A stretch of 64,000 nt of DNA from Lachnospiraceae bacterium GAM79 (lineage in GTDB: Bacteria > Bacillota > Clostridia > Lachnospirales > Lachnospiraceae): the NCBI GenBank assembly GCA_003584705.1, contig AP018536.1:1426001-1490000 (forward strand). The letters are read 5' to 3'. The first letter of the stretch is position 1. The number at the start of each line of letters is the position of its first letter. This document shows, piece by piece, positions 16,436 to 25,475 of the stretch. Position numbers and translations under genes: made by a program. The notes under the pieces were generated by a model. That model was not told the origin of the DNA, searched no databases, and saw only the letters and a program-made list of their open reading frames with translations.

Positions 16436-17881
16436 ATGAAAGTAGTGAAATTATCCCATCCTAACTATGAATATGATGTACATTCTCTGGTGAAGGCTTT
16501 TTATGCGGAGGACCAGGTCACGGTCATCACCCCGGAGACAAAACCGGAGAAGCTGGCAGAGTTGGAACCGCAGGTCAGTCTGGAAATCGAACTGGGGGAC
16601 ACCGGGGCGAAGATTCGTGTGGGAGAAGAGATTTTTTTGTGGGAGGCAGCATCGGAGGCAATCGCGGATGGCTATAAGAACGGTCTGAAACGTTTCCTGT
16701 ACCGCACCTTAAGCAAGGTGACCGGGCAGAAACTCCCATGGGGAAACCTTACCGGCATCCGTCCCACGAAGATCGCCTACGGTATGCTGGATGAGGGCAG
16801 AAGTGATGCAGAGATTCTGGATTTCATGGAGCAGAGCCATTACGTCAGCGAAGAGAAGGCACTTTTGGGAATCGATATTGCGAAGAGAGAGCGGGATCTG
16901 TTAAAAGAGATTCATTATGAGGGCGGCTACAGTCTGTACATCGGGATTCCGTTCTGCCCTACAACCTGTCTCTATTGCTCCTTTACCTCTTATCCGATCG
17001 CTGCATTCCGCAGGCAGGTGGACGCCTATGTGGACGCTGTGATCAAAGAGATGGATTATGTGGCGGAGAACTTTCAGGACAAGGTACTGGATACCGTCTA
17101 TATCGGCGGTGGTACGCCCACCACACTGGAACCGGAGCAGCTGGACCGTCTGATCACGGCATTAAAGTCCAAGTTTGATTTCTCTACCGTGAAGGAATTC
17201 ACTGTGGAAGCCGGTCGTGCCGACAGCATCACCAGAGAGAAGCTGGAGGTACTGTACCGTCATCAGGTCAGCCGCATCTCTGTGAATCCCCAGACTATGA
17301 AGCAGGAGACACTGGATATCATCGGCAGGAAGGCCAGCGTGGAACAGGTACTTACGGCATATCGGCTAGCGAGAGAGGTCGGATTTGATAATATCAATAT
17401 GGATCTGATCCTGGGGCTGCCGGGAGAACTGGAAGCGGATGTACAGCGCACCATCGAAAAGATCGTGGAACTGTCCCCGGACAGCCTGACCGTGCATTCC
17501 CTGGCCATCAAGCGTGCATCCCGCCTGAACCAGTGGATCCAGGAGAACGGCGTCTCCATGCTTCACAACACCGACGAAACCATGAAGATCGCGGCGGCGG
17601 GAGCTGAGAAGCTTGGAATGAAGCCTTATTACCTCTACCGACAGAAGAACATGTCCGGCAATTTCGAGAACACCGGCTACGCCCGTCCCGGCAAATATGG
17701 ACTGTACAACATCCTCATCATGGAGGAGAAACAGACCATCGTGGCTTTGGGAGCCGGAAGCATCACCAAGAGAGTCTTCCCCGACGGAAGAATCGAGCGG
17801 TGTGACAATGTGAAGGATGTGGGACTGTATATTGAGAAGATTGATGAGATGATCAAGAGGAAGAGGGAATTGTTTACGTAA
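16436..17881 (+). CDS. hemZ: HemZ-type coproporphyrinogen III dehydrogenase-like radical SAM enzyme
   Basis: A 481-residue protein. About 160 N-terminal residues specific to HemZ (GNLTGIRPTKIAYGML) precede a HemN-like radical SAM domain with IGIPFCPTTCLYCSF, the CxxxCxxC cluster motif, then YIGGGTPTTLEPEQL and MDLILGLPGE. HemN enzymes oxidatively decarboxylate coproporphyrinogen III; clostridial HemZ proteins are named by similarity and their true substrate is often unproven. In Clostridioides and relatives hemZ is followed directly by hisS and aspS; here hisS is 36.7 kb away. Confidence 0.93.
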   Translation: MKVVKLSHPNYEYDVHSLVKAFYAEDQVTVITPETKPEKLAELEPQVSLEIELGDTGAKIRVGEEIFLWEAASEAIADGYKNGLKRFLYRTLSKVTGQKLPWGNLTGIRPTKIAYGMLDEGRSDAEILDFMEQSHYVSEEKALLGIDIAKRERDLLKEIHYEGGYSLYIGIPFCPTTCLYCSFTSYPIAAFRRQVDAYVDAVIKEMDYVAENFQDKVLDTVYIGGGTPTTLEPEQLDRLITALKSKFDFSTVKEFTVEAGRADSITREKLEVLYRHQVSRISVNPQTMKQETLDIIGRKASVEQVLTAYRLAREVGFDNINMDLILGLPGELEADVQRTIEKIVELSPDSLTVHSLAIKRASRLNQWIQENGVSMLHNTDETMKIAAAGAEKLGMKPYYLYRQKNMSGNFENTGYARPGKYGLYNILIMEEKQTIVALGAGSITKRVFPDGRIERCDNVKDVGLYIEKIDEMIKRKRELFT

Positions 17882-17896
17882 AACAGGAGAAATCGT

Positions 17897-18019
17897 TTGT
17901 ATAGTAATAATATCAAAAAAATAAGAATAGTTGCTGATGTTGCCAGTGTTTTTGCGGAAAGTCTTGAAAGGAGGAAACTATATTGGGCTGAACAGTTGCA
18001 TACTGGCATCGTATTATAG
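17897..18019 (+). CDS. Possible 40-codon leader ORF before the Agr-like pair
   Basis: A TTG codon with AGGAG seven bases upstream opens a 40-codon frame (LYSNNIKKIRIVADVASVFA and on to LHTGIVL) directly after hemZ. It has an amphipathic, basic look but no cysteine. A second frame, from ATT 17982 after AAAGGAGG, would encode a 23-residue piece containing NSCILASYY and overlap the regulator start. Either could be a signal-peptide precursor for the downstream kinase, but both starts are non-ATG and no AgrB protease is present, so this is weak. Confidence 0.22.
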   Translation: MYSNNIKKIRIVADVASVFAESLERRKLYWAEQLHTGIVL

Positions 18020-18046
18020 CATGCGAAGGAGAAAGGGGAATTCTCA

Positions 18047-18787
18047 ATGTTAAGAGTTGCTATATGTGAGGATGTTTTATCTGAGTTGCAGAAGCAAACA
18101 CAGATCATACAATCCATCATGGCAAGGCTATCCAAAAATGTGAAATTTTTTTGCTTCCGGAGTGGGGAAGAATTATTAATGGAAACAGACACCACGGGAA
18201 ATATGGACATCGTTTTTTTAGATGTGGAAATGCTTGGTATCAGCGGAATTGAAACCGCGCGTATCCTTAGGGAAAGAGACAGCAGGGTAATTCTGATTTT
18301 TGTATCCTGTCATAACCAGTACTGCAAGGAAATGATTGAAGTGCAGCCATATGCATTTATAGATAAGCCGGTGTCTGAAGAAAAATTGGAGAAGATCCTG
18401 AAACGGGTGTTTGAAACACATTTGAATTCCGATGACAGTTATTGCTTTTCTTATAATAAAAGGCAATACAATATTCCACTGAATCAGATCCGGTTTTTCC
18501 AAAGTGATAAAAGAATCGTACAGATCAATGCAGTACAGCTGGATATGCCTGAATTGGAATACTTATTTTATGGAAAATTGGAAGAAGTGGAAAGGAATCT
18601 GCGGAAAGCAAATGTAAAATTCCTGAGAATCAGAAAATCGTTGCTCGTGAATACTCGTTTTATTAAGGAGTATTCTGCGGACAGGGTTGTTCTGGATAAT
18701 GGACGGGAAGTAGAAATCAGTAAAAATTACAGAGATCATGTAAGACAGCATTATATTTCAATGTTAAAGGGGAGAAGATGGGAATGA
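18047..18787 (+). CDS. LytTR response regulator (AgrA-like)
   Basis: A 246-residue regulator. Residues 1-120 are a receiver domain (RVAICED at the start, phospho-acceptor Asp in IVFLDVEM near residue 58, and a conserved lysine in FIDKP). Residues about 135-240 are a LytTR DNA-binding domain (IRFFQSDKRIVQIN, FLRIRKSLLVNTRFIKEY, LDNGREVEISKNYRDHV). Such AgrA-like proteins bind paired 9-bp direct repeats. It overlaps the downstream kinase gene by 10 bases, so the two form one unit. No matching direct repeats were seen close upstream. Confidence 0.92.
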   Translation: MLRVAICEDVLSELQKQTQIIQSIMARLSKNVKFFCFRSGEELLMETDTTGNMDIVFLDVEMLGISGIETARILRERDSRVILIFVSCHNQYCKEMIEVQPYAFIDKPVSEEKLEKILKRVFETHLNSDDSYCFSYNKRQYNIPLNQIRFFQSDKRIVQINAVQLDMPELEYLFYGKLEEVERNLRKANVKFLRIRKSLLVNTRFIKEYSADRVVLDNGREVEISKNYRDHVRQHYISMLKGRRWE

Positions 18788-20073
18788 TGCTTGTTCTGGC
18801 TATTGTGGAGATTTTTTCTGTAATACTGCAGCGTATTTTTTGTGACAGTACATTGAAAAAGAAGAAAATTCGCAGGTATACAGACTATCTGGTATGGGGA
18901 GGATATTTTGCGGTCTTCAACGGTGTTACATATGTTTTAACGTATCTGGGAGATGGCACGAGTAATATCTGGCTGAATATATTACTTTTTGTATGTATTT
19001 TTTTTGTGACGATCAGAATCCTATATACTGATTCAGTCAGAACATTGATGGCGACGACTATATTTATGTATATGAGCGGCATGTGTGCAGAATTGCTCGT
19101 GTATTACGGAAAAGAATTTCTGGCATGGACAGATGATGCAGAAGTAACCTTGCTGTGCACAGTGTTATCTAAAATTGTCTGGTATTTGATTATTAAATTT
19201 ACCTCTCTCATTATAAAACTGAACAGAAAAGCGGAACTGAATCTTCAGGATTGGTTGGAAGTATTTATCGTTCCGGTCTGTAGTATATGGATCCTGATTT
19301 CCGTTTTTATCACAGGAACCCTTGAAAACTATTTCTGGGGATTTATTGTAGTATTCATGATCCTGCTGATCAACGTCTTTACCTACTATCTGTATGATAA
19401 AGCAAAAGAAAATATGGAAAAACAAATGCGGGAAGAAATCCTGAAAAATCAGTGTGAGTACTATATTCGCCAGAACCGGGAAAGTAAGGAATGGTGGGAA
19501 GAATTAAGGAAGCTGCGTCACAATATGAAGCAGCATTACATATTGGAAAATACTTATTTGGAAAAGGAAGATTATGAAGCCCTGAAAAGATACTGCAGTG
19601 AAAATCTGAAGTTTTTAGACAAAAAAGATTTTATTTCCAATAGCGGAAATCTTTATATTGACAGTGTGGTTAATTACAAGGCAGATATGGCGGAAAAGGC
19701 AGGAATAAAGGTGACAGCCAATACGGAAGTGCCGCAGGATGCGGAGATGAATGCAGAGGATATCAGTATTTGTCTGGGCAATCTATTGGATAATGCCATA
19801 GAAGCTGTAAAGGAACTGACCGAAGATAGGGTGATCAGGCTATGGATCACCACAGACGGTAATAATATAGCCATCAGTATTAAAAACCGGTATAAAAATG
19901 CATTGCATAAAAGCGGGGGACGATATCTGACAAGCAAGGAAGACGACAGGATGCATGGAATCGGTCTTTCGATCGTCAGACAGATCGTGGATCAATATGC
20001 CGGTGAGATGGAGATACGGGAGGAAGATAATGTTTTTGATGTAATGATATTAATGTATGATTTTTTAACATAA
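18778..20073 (+). CDS. GHKL sensor histidine kinase (AgrC-like)
   Basis: A 431-residue membrane kinase. Residues 1-215 contain about six hydrophobic helices, then a coiled-coil linker (YDKAKENMEKQMREEILKNQ). The phospho-acceptor histidine is in LRKLRHNMKQHY near residue 247. The ATP-binding lobe has the N box SICLGNLLDNAIEA and a G box in DRMHGIGLSIV. This is the AgrC/HPK10 class, which usually senses cyclic peptides exported by AgrB. ATG 18778 overlaps the regulator stop; ATG 18784 has a better-spaced AGGGGAG and may be the true start. No agrB or agrD is nearby. Base use is more AT-rich than in the core genes. Confidence 0.9.
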   Translation: MGMMLVLAIVEIFSVILQRIFCDSTLKKKKIRRYTDYLVWGGYFAVFNGVTYVLTYLGDGTSNIWLNILLFVCIFFVTIRILYTDSVRTLMATTIFMYMSGMCAELLVYYGKEFLAWTDDAEVTLLCTVLSKIVWYLIIKFTSLIIKLNRKAELNLQDWLEVFIVPVCSIWILISVFITGTLENYFWGFIVVFMILLINVFTYYLYDKAKENMEKQMREEILKNQCEYYIRQNRESKEWWEELRKLRHNMKQHYILENTYLEKEDYEALKRYCSENLKFLDKKDFISNSGNLYIDSVVNYKADMAEKAGIKVTANTEVPQDAEMNAEDISICLGNLLDNAIEAVKELTEDRVIRLWITTDGNNIAISIKNRYKNALHKSGGRYLTSKEDDRMHGIGLSIVRQIVDQYAGEMEIREEDNVFDVMILMYDFLT

Positions 20074-20092
20074 AAAGAATACGGAATATGTG

Positions 20093-20160
20093 AATACCCG
20101 GATTAAGATATGCTTTCCAAGAGAAACGTTTTGAAGCATATTTTAACCCGGGTATTTTTA
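20093..20160 (+). terminator. Long-stem terminator after the AgrC-like gene
   Basis: A 23-bp imperfect inverted repeat begins AATACCCGG at 20093 and ends CCGGGTATT at 20156, with two mismatches, followed by TTTA. It closes the two-component operon. Confidence 0.75.
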
Positions 20161-20257
20161 TCCAAAAGTTACATATAACCCGGTCGTTTTTGACATCTAA
20201 GGTTATGACTTGTCGATATGTGTTATAATCTGCAAAAAATAAGGTAGTGGTCAGGCT

Positions 20258-20424
20258 ATGCCAATTCCTGTAGGATTGCATCCGGGGAGTGGTGGAATTC
20301 ATAATATAGAAAAACAATATGGCATCTGGGGCGGGATAGATGGAGATGTATTCTCGAAGATGCTTCAAAATATCAAGTCTATGACAATACGAACAAAAAA
20401 ATGGATAAGAATGGAGATAAAATA
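20258..20424 (+). pseudogene. Frameshifted remnant of a polymorphic-toxin C-terminus
   Basis: A frame starting MPIPVGLHPGSGGIHN and reaching IWGGIDGDVF shifts near 20352 into the +1 frame, which continues LEDASKYQVYDNTNKK up to the next gene. Each half looks coding and together they resemble the end of a secreted-toxin tip, but the frame is broken and no delivery domain precedes it. It sits directly upstream of a Syd-like immunity gene, which supports a toxin/immunity origin. The exact family is not recognised. Confidence 0.45.
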
Positions 20425-20961
20425 ATGTCAGTAAAAAATGAATTGGATAATTTTTTTGAAAGATTTTTAGCAGCATACCAAAAAACAGAGGATGGATTAC
20501 CTAAACGTCCCAGGAGAAAAGATGTAGATCAGGCAGTTTATGTGGGAGAAGCAGATAATGCTGGATGGTGTAAATGGAGACCACTGGCATATGGAAAAGA
20601 GGAAACTTTTATAAAGCTATTAGAGACATATGGAATTGAAAGCAACCGAGATATAATTGAATACTTTAGCACCTATCATTTTTTGGGGTTTAATATAAAT
20701 TATAAAAAAAGTAGAATTGCAATAAGTGGTGTGGATCCTAGAGATGGGTATAGAAGTTTAAAACAAATAATGGAGGCATATACCGATCTGAATGGCAAGG
20801 TAACACATTTTGTGATTGGAGTGGAGTCGAAAGTGAACTATTCTGTAGTGGTAGAAATAAAGACAGGAATTGTTAAATTTGTAGATGACGAAAAAGGAAA
20901 AATGAGAAAAATTGCACCATCTTTGGAAGAATTTATAAAAGGATGGGAACCGTGGGTTTAA
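20425..20961 (+). CDS. Syd-family protein, probable immunity protein
   Basis: A 178-residue soluble protein resembling Syd (SecY-interacting protein): an early tryptophan/proline motif (GWCKWRPLAYGKEETF), HFLGFNINYKKSRIAISGV and the ending LEEFIKGWEPWV. Escherichia coli Syd binds SecY, but Syd-like proteins in Firmicutes commonly sit beside polymorphic toxins as immunity proteins. That reading fits here because a broken toxin tip lies upstream and an RHS gene downstream. The start is ATG 20425 with GGAG eight bases before it; an in-frame ATG at 20401 lies in the toxin remnant. The region is AT-rich and probably horizontally acquired. Confidence 0.65.
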   Translation: MSVKNELDNFFERFLAAYQKTEDGLPKRPRRKDVDQAVYVGEADNAGWCKWRPLAYGKEETFIKLLETYGIESNRDIIEYFSTYHFLGFNINYKKSRIAISGVDPRDGYRSLKQIMEAYTDLNGKVTHFVIGVESKVNYSVVVEIKTGIVKFVDDEKGKMRKIAPSLEEFIKGWEPWV

Positions 20962-21143
20962 GCAAGTCGAAAAAGACGATGGATATAAACCACTAAGCCC
21001 CGGGAAAATGGAAAAATAACACAAGAGATGAGGAATGACGGATACGATATTTCTGACAAGTGCTATTGTCTTCTACAGTGTTTATTTAACGATGATGTAT
21101 TGTTAATGAATTTTTATTAGATTAATTCCCGGATGGCTTTGAA

Positions 21144-24100
21144 GTGCACCATGAATATAATGAGCACCATGATCTGGTACATACATGGGACAGCGACGGA
21201 AGAGAGACCCTCTATACTTATGACCAGGAACACAATCCGGTCAGGACGATGGAAAAGATCAAAGAGGGCAAATGGAAAGAAACGGCCCGGAAGTATGATT
21301 TCAGGGGAAGATGCATTCTGGAGCGGGATGCCCTCGGAAACGAAAGCCTTAAGGAATATGAAGCCAACCGGGCATACCCCAGCCGTGTCATTACGCCGAA
21401 GGGGGAGGAGACTGCCTACGGCTACGATACCGTAGGCCGCAGACTGTCCATCAGCAATACTTACGGCACGGTGGAGCTGGCTTACAATTCCAGAAACTTT
21501 GTCACCAGCCGCATCGACGGGGAAGGCTACACCACCCGTAGATTCTATGACCGCATGGGCAATCTGACCACTTACTATCCACCCGTGCAGTGGGAAAAGA
21601 AAGAGAGCGGCTATGAGTACCGCCACGATTTTCTGGAACGTGTGGTAGATACCATATCTCCTCTGCAGGAACATCACCGTGTATTCCGCAACTTTGACGG
21701 GGACATCACCAGCCGGATCCATCCGGTCAGCTATGCCCTGAAAGGCGAAGAGGGAGAAGGAATCCGCTATGAGTACGATTCTGACGGGAACTGCATCCGT
21801 ATCCTTTATCCGGACGGAGGTGTGGAGCGGAGATTCTATGATGCGGACGGCAACATGATCAAACAGGTACAGCCGGAATCTTATGATGCAGATTCGGATG
21901 ACGGCAATGGCTACCGCTATGCCTATGACGCCTGCGGCCGGATGACAGAAGTACAGGATCCCGGGGGGAACATCCTGCACACCTACGAGTACAACGGGCA
22001 CGGACAGATCCTCCGGGAAGTGGACGGCGAAGGAAAGGAGGTCCTCTATACCTATAATGATCTGGGCTGGAAGATCCGGGAACAGATAAAAGTGCAGGAG
22101 ACCGATCCTGCGCTGTACCGTGTCATCGCCTATACCTATGACAGTCAGGGCAATAAGGTGGAGGAGGCCTACGGACAACAGGAGGTGGAAAGAGACGGAG
22201 AGCCGGATGGCTGGCACCGGATCCATTTTTCCTACGATAAAAACAATCATCTGAATGTAGTGAAAGATGACTTTGGGGCAAAAATGCGCTACGATTATGA
22301 CTGTCTGGGAAATGTAACGCTGGAAGAGCGTGCCATTGCGGACGGTGTTCATAGTGTCATTCATTATGCCTACAATAAAAACGGGTGGCTTGTTCAGCGG
22401 ACGGAGGAAATCCAGGGCAACGGCCCGGTACAGGCCGCCGTTACAAGATATGCCTACGATGCCAACGGCAACCTGACAAAGATCACCACCCCGAAGGGCT
22501 CCGAGATCCACAGAAGCTACGATGCGGACGACCGCCTGACCGAGGAGAGAGTCCTTGACAGAAAGAACGGTATCGACAGACGGGTGCAGTATGCCTATGA
22601 TGCGGCCGGAAATGTGCTGAAACAGGCCATTCTGGGAACGGACGGGGAATGTCTGGAGAGCAGCACCCGGTATGACCTGAAAGACCGGGCGACCCACAGA
22701 ACCAATCCGGCAGGAGGGGTGACCCGCTATCTCTATGACCGGAATGACAGGCTGCGGAAAGAGATCAGTCCCTACGGCTACGAGCCGGAGAGTGATGACG
22801 GGGCGGGGGTATCCTACACCTATGACAGCCGCGGCAACCGCCTCCGCACCACCAATGCATTAGGAGAAGTGGTACAGGAGCTTTCCTACAACCTGCGGAA
22901 TCAGCCGGTCATCCAAAAGGATACGTTTGGAAACCGGACAGAGCTTTCCTACGAATTGGATGGAAAGATCAAGGATGTCCGGCGTTCAGGGAACCATCAG
23001 CGCATCCTCCAGCAGTATGAGTATAATGCCAGGGGGCAGATCACGGGAGTCGTGGACGGCAACCAGAATCCCATCTCCTATGACGTGGACAGCTGGGGAC
23101 GCATCACAGGCATTGGCTTTGCGGACGGGGGGAAGGAAGGCTATGAGTACACTCCGGCAGGGCAGGTCAGCAGGACTATAGACGGTAACGGCAATGCGGT
23201 GCAGTACCGCTACAACAGTCTCGGCAAGGTCAGCGAGAGAATTGATCAGCTGGGCGATACAGAGACCTTCCGGTATGACGAGGAGGGCAACCTGTCCCTG
23301 CATATCGACAGGGATGGAAGACAGCTGCAGCGTGCCTGCAACGTATTCGGACAGCCCGTGTATGAGAAGGCGTCCGATGCAGAAGGAAAACATACCAATA
23401 TCAGCACCTGGCACTATGACAGCCTGGGCCGGGTGACCCGTGCCGTCTGTGACGGAAAGTCCTATGAATACATCTACGATGCATATGGTAACCTGAAAGA
23501 GAAGCGTTCCAACGGGAAACGCTTAGTTTCCTATACCCATGACAGGGCAGGGCAGATCACGGAGATCAGGGATCCCGCGGGAGTCTGCACCCGGTATGAG
23601 TACGATATCTTAGGACGCAGGAGCCGTATTTACAACAATGACGGGCTGGAAGTGCGCTACGGCTACGATGCCCTGAACCGCATCAGTCGCATCCATTATG
23701 GTAACGGTGTGGAGACCGCCTATACCTACGATGGTGACGGTAACATCCGCACACTGGAAACCAAGGCAGGAGAAAATGTCCTGCTCTCCTTTGCATACCG
23801 GTATGACGGCAACGGAAACCGCACGGCGAAGACAGGCACACAGGCGACTCTGGGCGGCATCACCGCAGGGAATAATGCGTTGGATCTCTCCTATGCTTAT
23901 GATGTCCGGGGACAGCTTCTGGAAGAGCGGCGGAACGGCACTTCTGTTTGCTATGCCTATGACAAAGCCGGAAACAGAATCCGGAAGACGGATGCACAGG
24001 GAGAAATCCGCTATCTTTATAATGAGAAGAACCAGCTAATTGCAGAGGAAAGCCCTGCCGATAGAAAACAGTTTTCTTATGACCGTCAGGGCGGTATAAT

Positions 24101-25106
24101 AGAAGAAAAAAATCTTGCCGGAATCCGTCGGTTCTCCTATAACAGCCGCCACCAGCAGACAAGGGTGGAAACCGAAACCGGCAGCGTGCAGGAGAACCGC
24201 TATGATGCGGAAGGCCTGCGTTTTGAACTGCTGGAAAACGGCAGGAGAACCAGCTTTGTATACCACGATGGAGAGCTTCTGCAGGAGGAGGGAAGAGAAG
24301 AGCAGGGCACCAGTTATCATCTCGGAGCAGGGATGGAAGCGTTCCGCAGAGGACAGGAACTGTCCTACTACCACAGGGACGAACAGCTAAGTACGACGTT
24401 TATTACCGGCGGACATGGAGATGTTCTGAACAGCTATCAGTATGATGCCTTTGGCATACCCCTTGATACCACAGAGCAGTTGAATAACCGCATCCGATAC
24501 ACAGGGCAACAGTATGATGATGTAACGGGACAGTATTATTTACGGGCGAGGTATTATAATCCGGTTGCCGGGCGTTTCATGCAGGAAGACGTCTATCAGG
24601 GGGATGGACTGAATCTGTATGCGTACTGCGGGAATAACCCGGTGGTGTATGATGATCCGAGTGGGTATAAAAGGAAAGCTTGTCCTCCGCAGGGGAAAAT
24701 TAGTGAAAGTGTTGATGAGAGTGGTACAGCAACTATTAATCCGAATGACATTAGATTTAGTCAAAGCTCAGTTAATGGTGCAAGTGAAATTATTGATAGC
24801 ATGAAAGCAAAAGGCTGGGATGGAGACCCAATTGATGTTGTTAGAATGCCAGATGGTAATTTGACAACTATTGATAATACAAGAGTATTAGCAGCTCGTT
24901 ACGCAGAAATAGATGTGCAAGCCAATGTACATGCTTTTGATGAAGTGTTACCACAGGATTTAGATTTAATTGAAAGGCTTACAACACCAAAAGGGGTTCC
25001 ACAGACATGGGGGGATGCTGTATTATTAAGGATAGGTAAACAAAATAGCGGATATAGAAACACATATCCATTAGGTTCAAATATAATTGGATGGAGCGGT
25101 AATTAA
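21144..25106 (+). CDS. RHS/YD-repeat toxin protein, N-terminally truncated, ParB-like C-terminal tip
   Basis: A frame of 1,320 codons filled with YD repeats (patterns such as YTYDQ, YGYDTVGRR, YAYDANGNLT) up to the RHS core end, RARYYNPVAGRFMQEDVY then YAYCGNNPVVYDDPSGY near residue 1165. These proteins form a shell around a C-terminal toxin. The last 150 residues are a different, AT-rich module (INPNDIRFSQ, DPIDVVRMPDGNLTTIDNTR, VLAARYAEIDVQANVHAF) resembling ParB-like nuclease toxin tips. The 5' end is missing: the frame is open only from 21126, begins in the middle of a repeat (PDGFEVHHEYNEHHD), has no ribosome site and lacks any secretion domain. It is therefore probably not expressed in full form. 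The immunity gene abuts its stop. Confidence 0.82.
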   Translation: MHHEYNEHHDLVHTWDSDGRETLYTYDQEHNPVRTMEKIKEGKWKETARKYDFRGRCILERDALGNESLKEYEANRAYPSRVITPKGEETAYGYDTVGRRLSISNTYGTVELAYNSRNFVTSRIDGEGYTTRRFYDRMGNLTTYYPPVQWEKKESGYEYRHDFLERVVDTISPLQEHHRVFRNFDGDITSRIHPVSYALKGEEGEGIRYEYDSDGNCIRILYPDGGVERRFYDADGNMIKQVQPESYDADSDDGNGYRYAYDACGRMTEVQDPGGNILHTYEYNGHGQILREVDGEGKEVLYTYNDLGWKIREQIKVQETDPALYRVIAYTYDSQGNKVEEAYGQQEVERDGEPDGWHRIHFSYDKNNHLNVVKDDFGAKMRYDYDCLGNVTLEERAIADGVHSVIHYAYNKNGWLVQRTEEIQGNGPVQAAVTRYAYDANGNLTKITTPKGSEIHRSYDADDRLTEERVLDRKNGIDRRVQYAYDAAGNVLKQAILGTDGECLESSTRYDLKDRATHRTNPAGGVTRYLYDRNDRLRKEISPYGYEPESDDGAGVSYTYDSRGNRLRTTNALGEVVQELSYNLRNQPVIQKDTFGNRTELSYELDGKIKDVRRSGNHQRILQQYEYNARGQITGVVDGNQNPISYDVDSWGRITGIGFADGGKEGYEYTPAGQVSRTIDGNGNAVQYRYNSLGKVSERIDQLGDTETFRYDEEGNLSLHIDRDGRQLQRACNVFGQPVYEKASDAEGKHTNISTWHYDSLGRVTRAVCDGKSYEYIYDAYGNLKEKRSNGKRLVSYTHDRAGQITEIRDPAGVCTRYEYDILGRRSRIYNNDGLEVRYGYDALNRISRIHYGNGVETAYTYDGDGNIRTLETKAGENVLLSFAYRYDGNGNRTAKTGTQATLGGITAGNNALDLSYAYDVRGQLLEERRNGTSVCYAYDKAGNRIRKTDAQGEIRYLYNEKNQLIAEESPADRKQFSYDRQGGIIEEKNLAGIRRFSYNSRHQQTRVETETGSVQENRYDAEGLRFELLENGRRTSFVYHDGELLQEEGREEQGTSYHLGAGMEAFRRGQELSYYHRDEQLSTTFITGGHGDVLNSYQYDAFGIPLDTTEQLNNRIRYTGQQYDDVTGQYYLRARYYNPVAGRFMQEDVYQGDGLNLYAYCGNNPVVYDDPSGYKRKACPPQGKISESVDESGTATINPNDIRFSQSSVNGASEIIDSMKAKGWDGDPIDVVRMPDGNLTTIDNTRVLAARYAEIDVQANVHAFDEVLPQDLDLIERLTTPKGVPQTWGDAVLLRIGKQNSGYRNTYPLGSNIIGWSGN

Positions 25107-25475
25107 ATGATAGAATTATTAGAAGAATATGAAAGACCTAATAACTTTGTATATCCCAAATCAATTATTAAATTATTAGAATTAAATCTTACAAATTTTG
25201 ATGTCTGGTATTTTATGGATAAAGAAAGTGTAAGAATCAGGCTTGCTGGCTTGCAAAAAAGATATCCTGAAAGAAATCTAATTCCATTTGCGCGAAGAGG
25301 GGACTGTGACGACATAGCGTGTTTTGAAGTTGGAAAAGGAGAACAAGTATATGTGATTCATGATTTTGCTTCAAGTGGCTATGAACAACGGAAGATATAT
25401 GAGAATGTGTGGAAATGGCTAGAAGATGTTGTTGAAACCATGATAGAATTTGAACTTATGGAGGAAACGGAATGA
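25107..25475 (+). CDS. Probable immunity protein for the ParB-like RHS tip (SUKH-like)
   Basis: A 122-residue acidic protein whose ATG follows the RHS stop codon without a gap, the usual place of the cognate immunity gene. LIPFARRGDCDDIACFEV followed by a strand and a long terminal helix (YENVWKWLEDVVETMIEFE) resembles SMI1/KNR4 (SUKH) immunity proteins, but the match is by eye and weak. It overlaps kptA by four bases (ATGA), so the three genes are translationally linked. Confidence 0.6.
   Translation: MIELLEEYERPNNFVYPKSIIKLLELNLTNFDVWYFMDKESVRIRLAGLQKRYPERNLIPFARRGDCDDIACFEVGKGEQVYVIHDFASSGYEQRKIYENVWKWLEDVVETMIEFELMEETE

Noticed and set aside
21117..22697. 526-codon open frame on the minus strand
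   Set aside because: It is the mirror of the RHS repeats; repeated YD codons leave the opposite strand free of stops. The product is repetitive and has no ribosome site.
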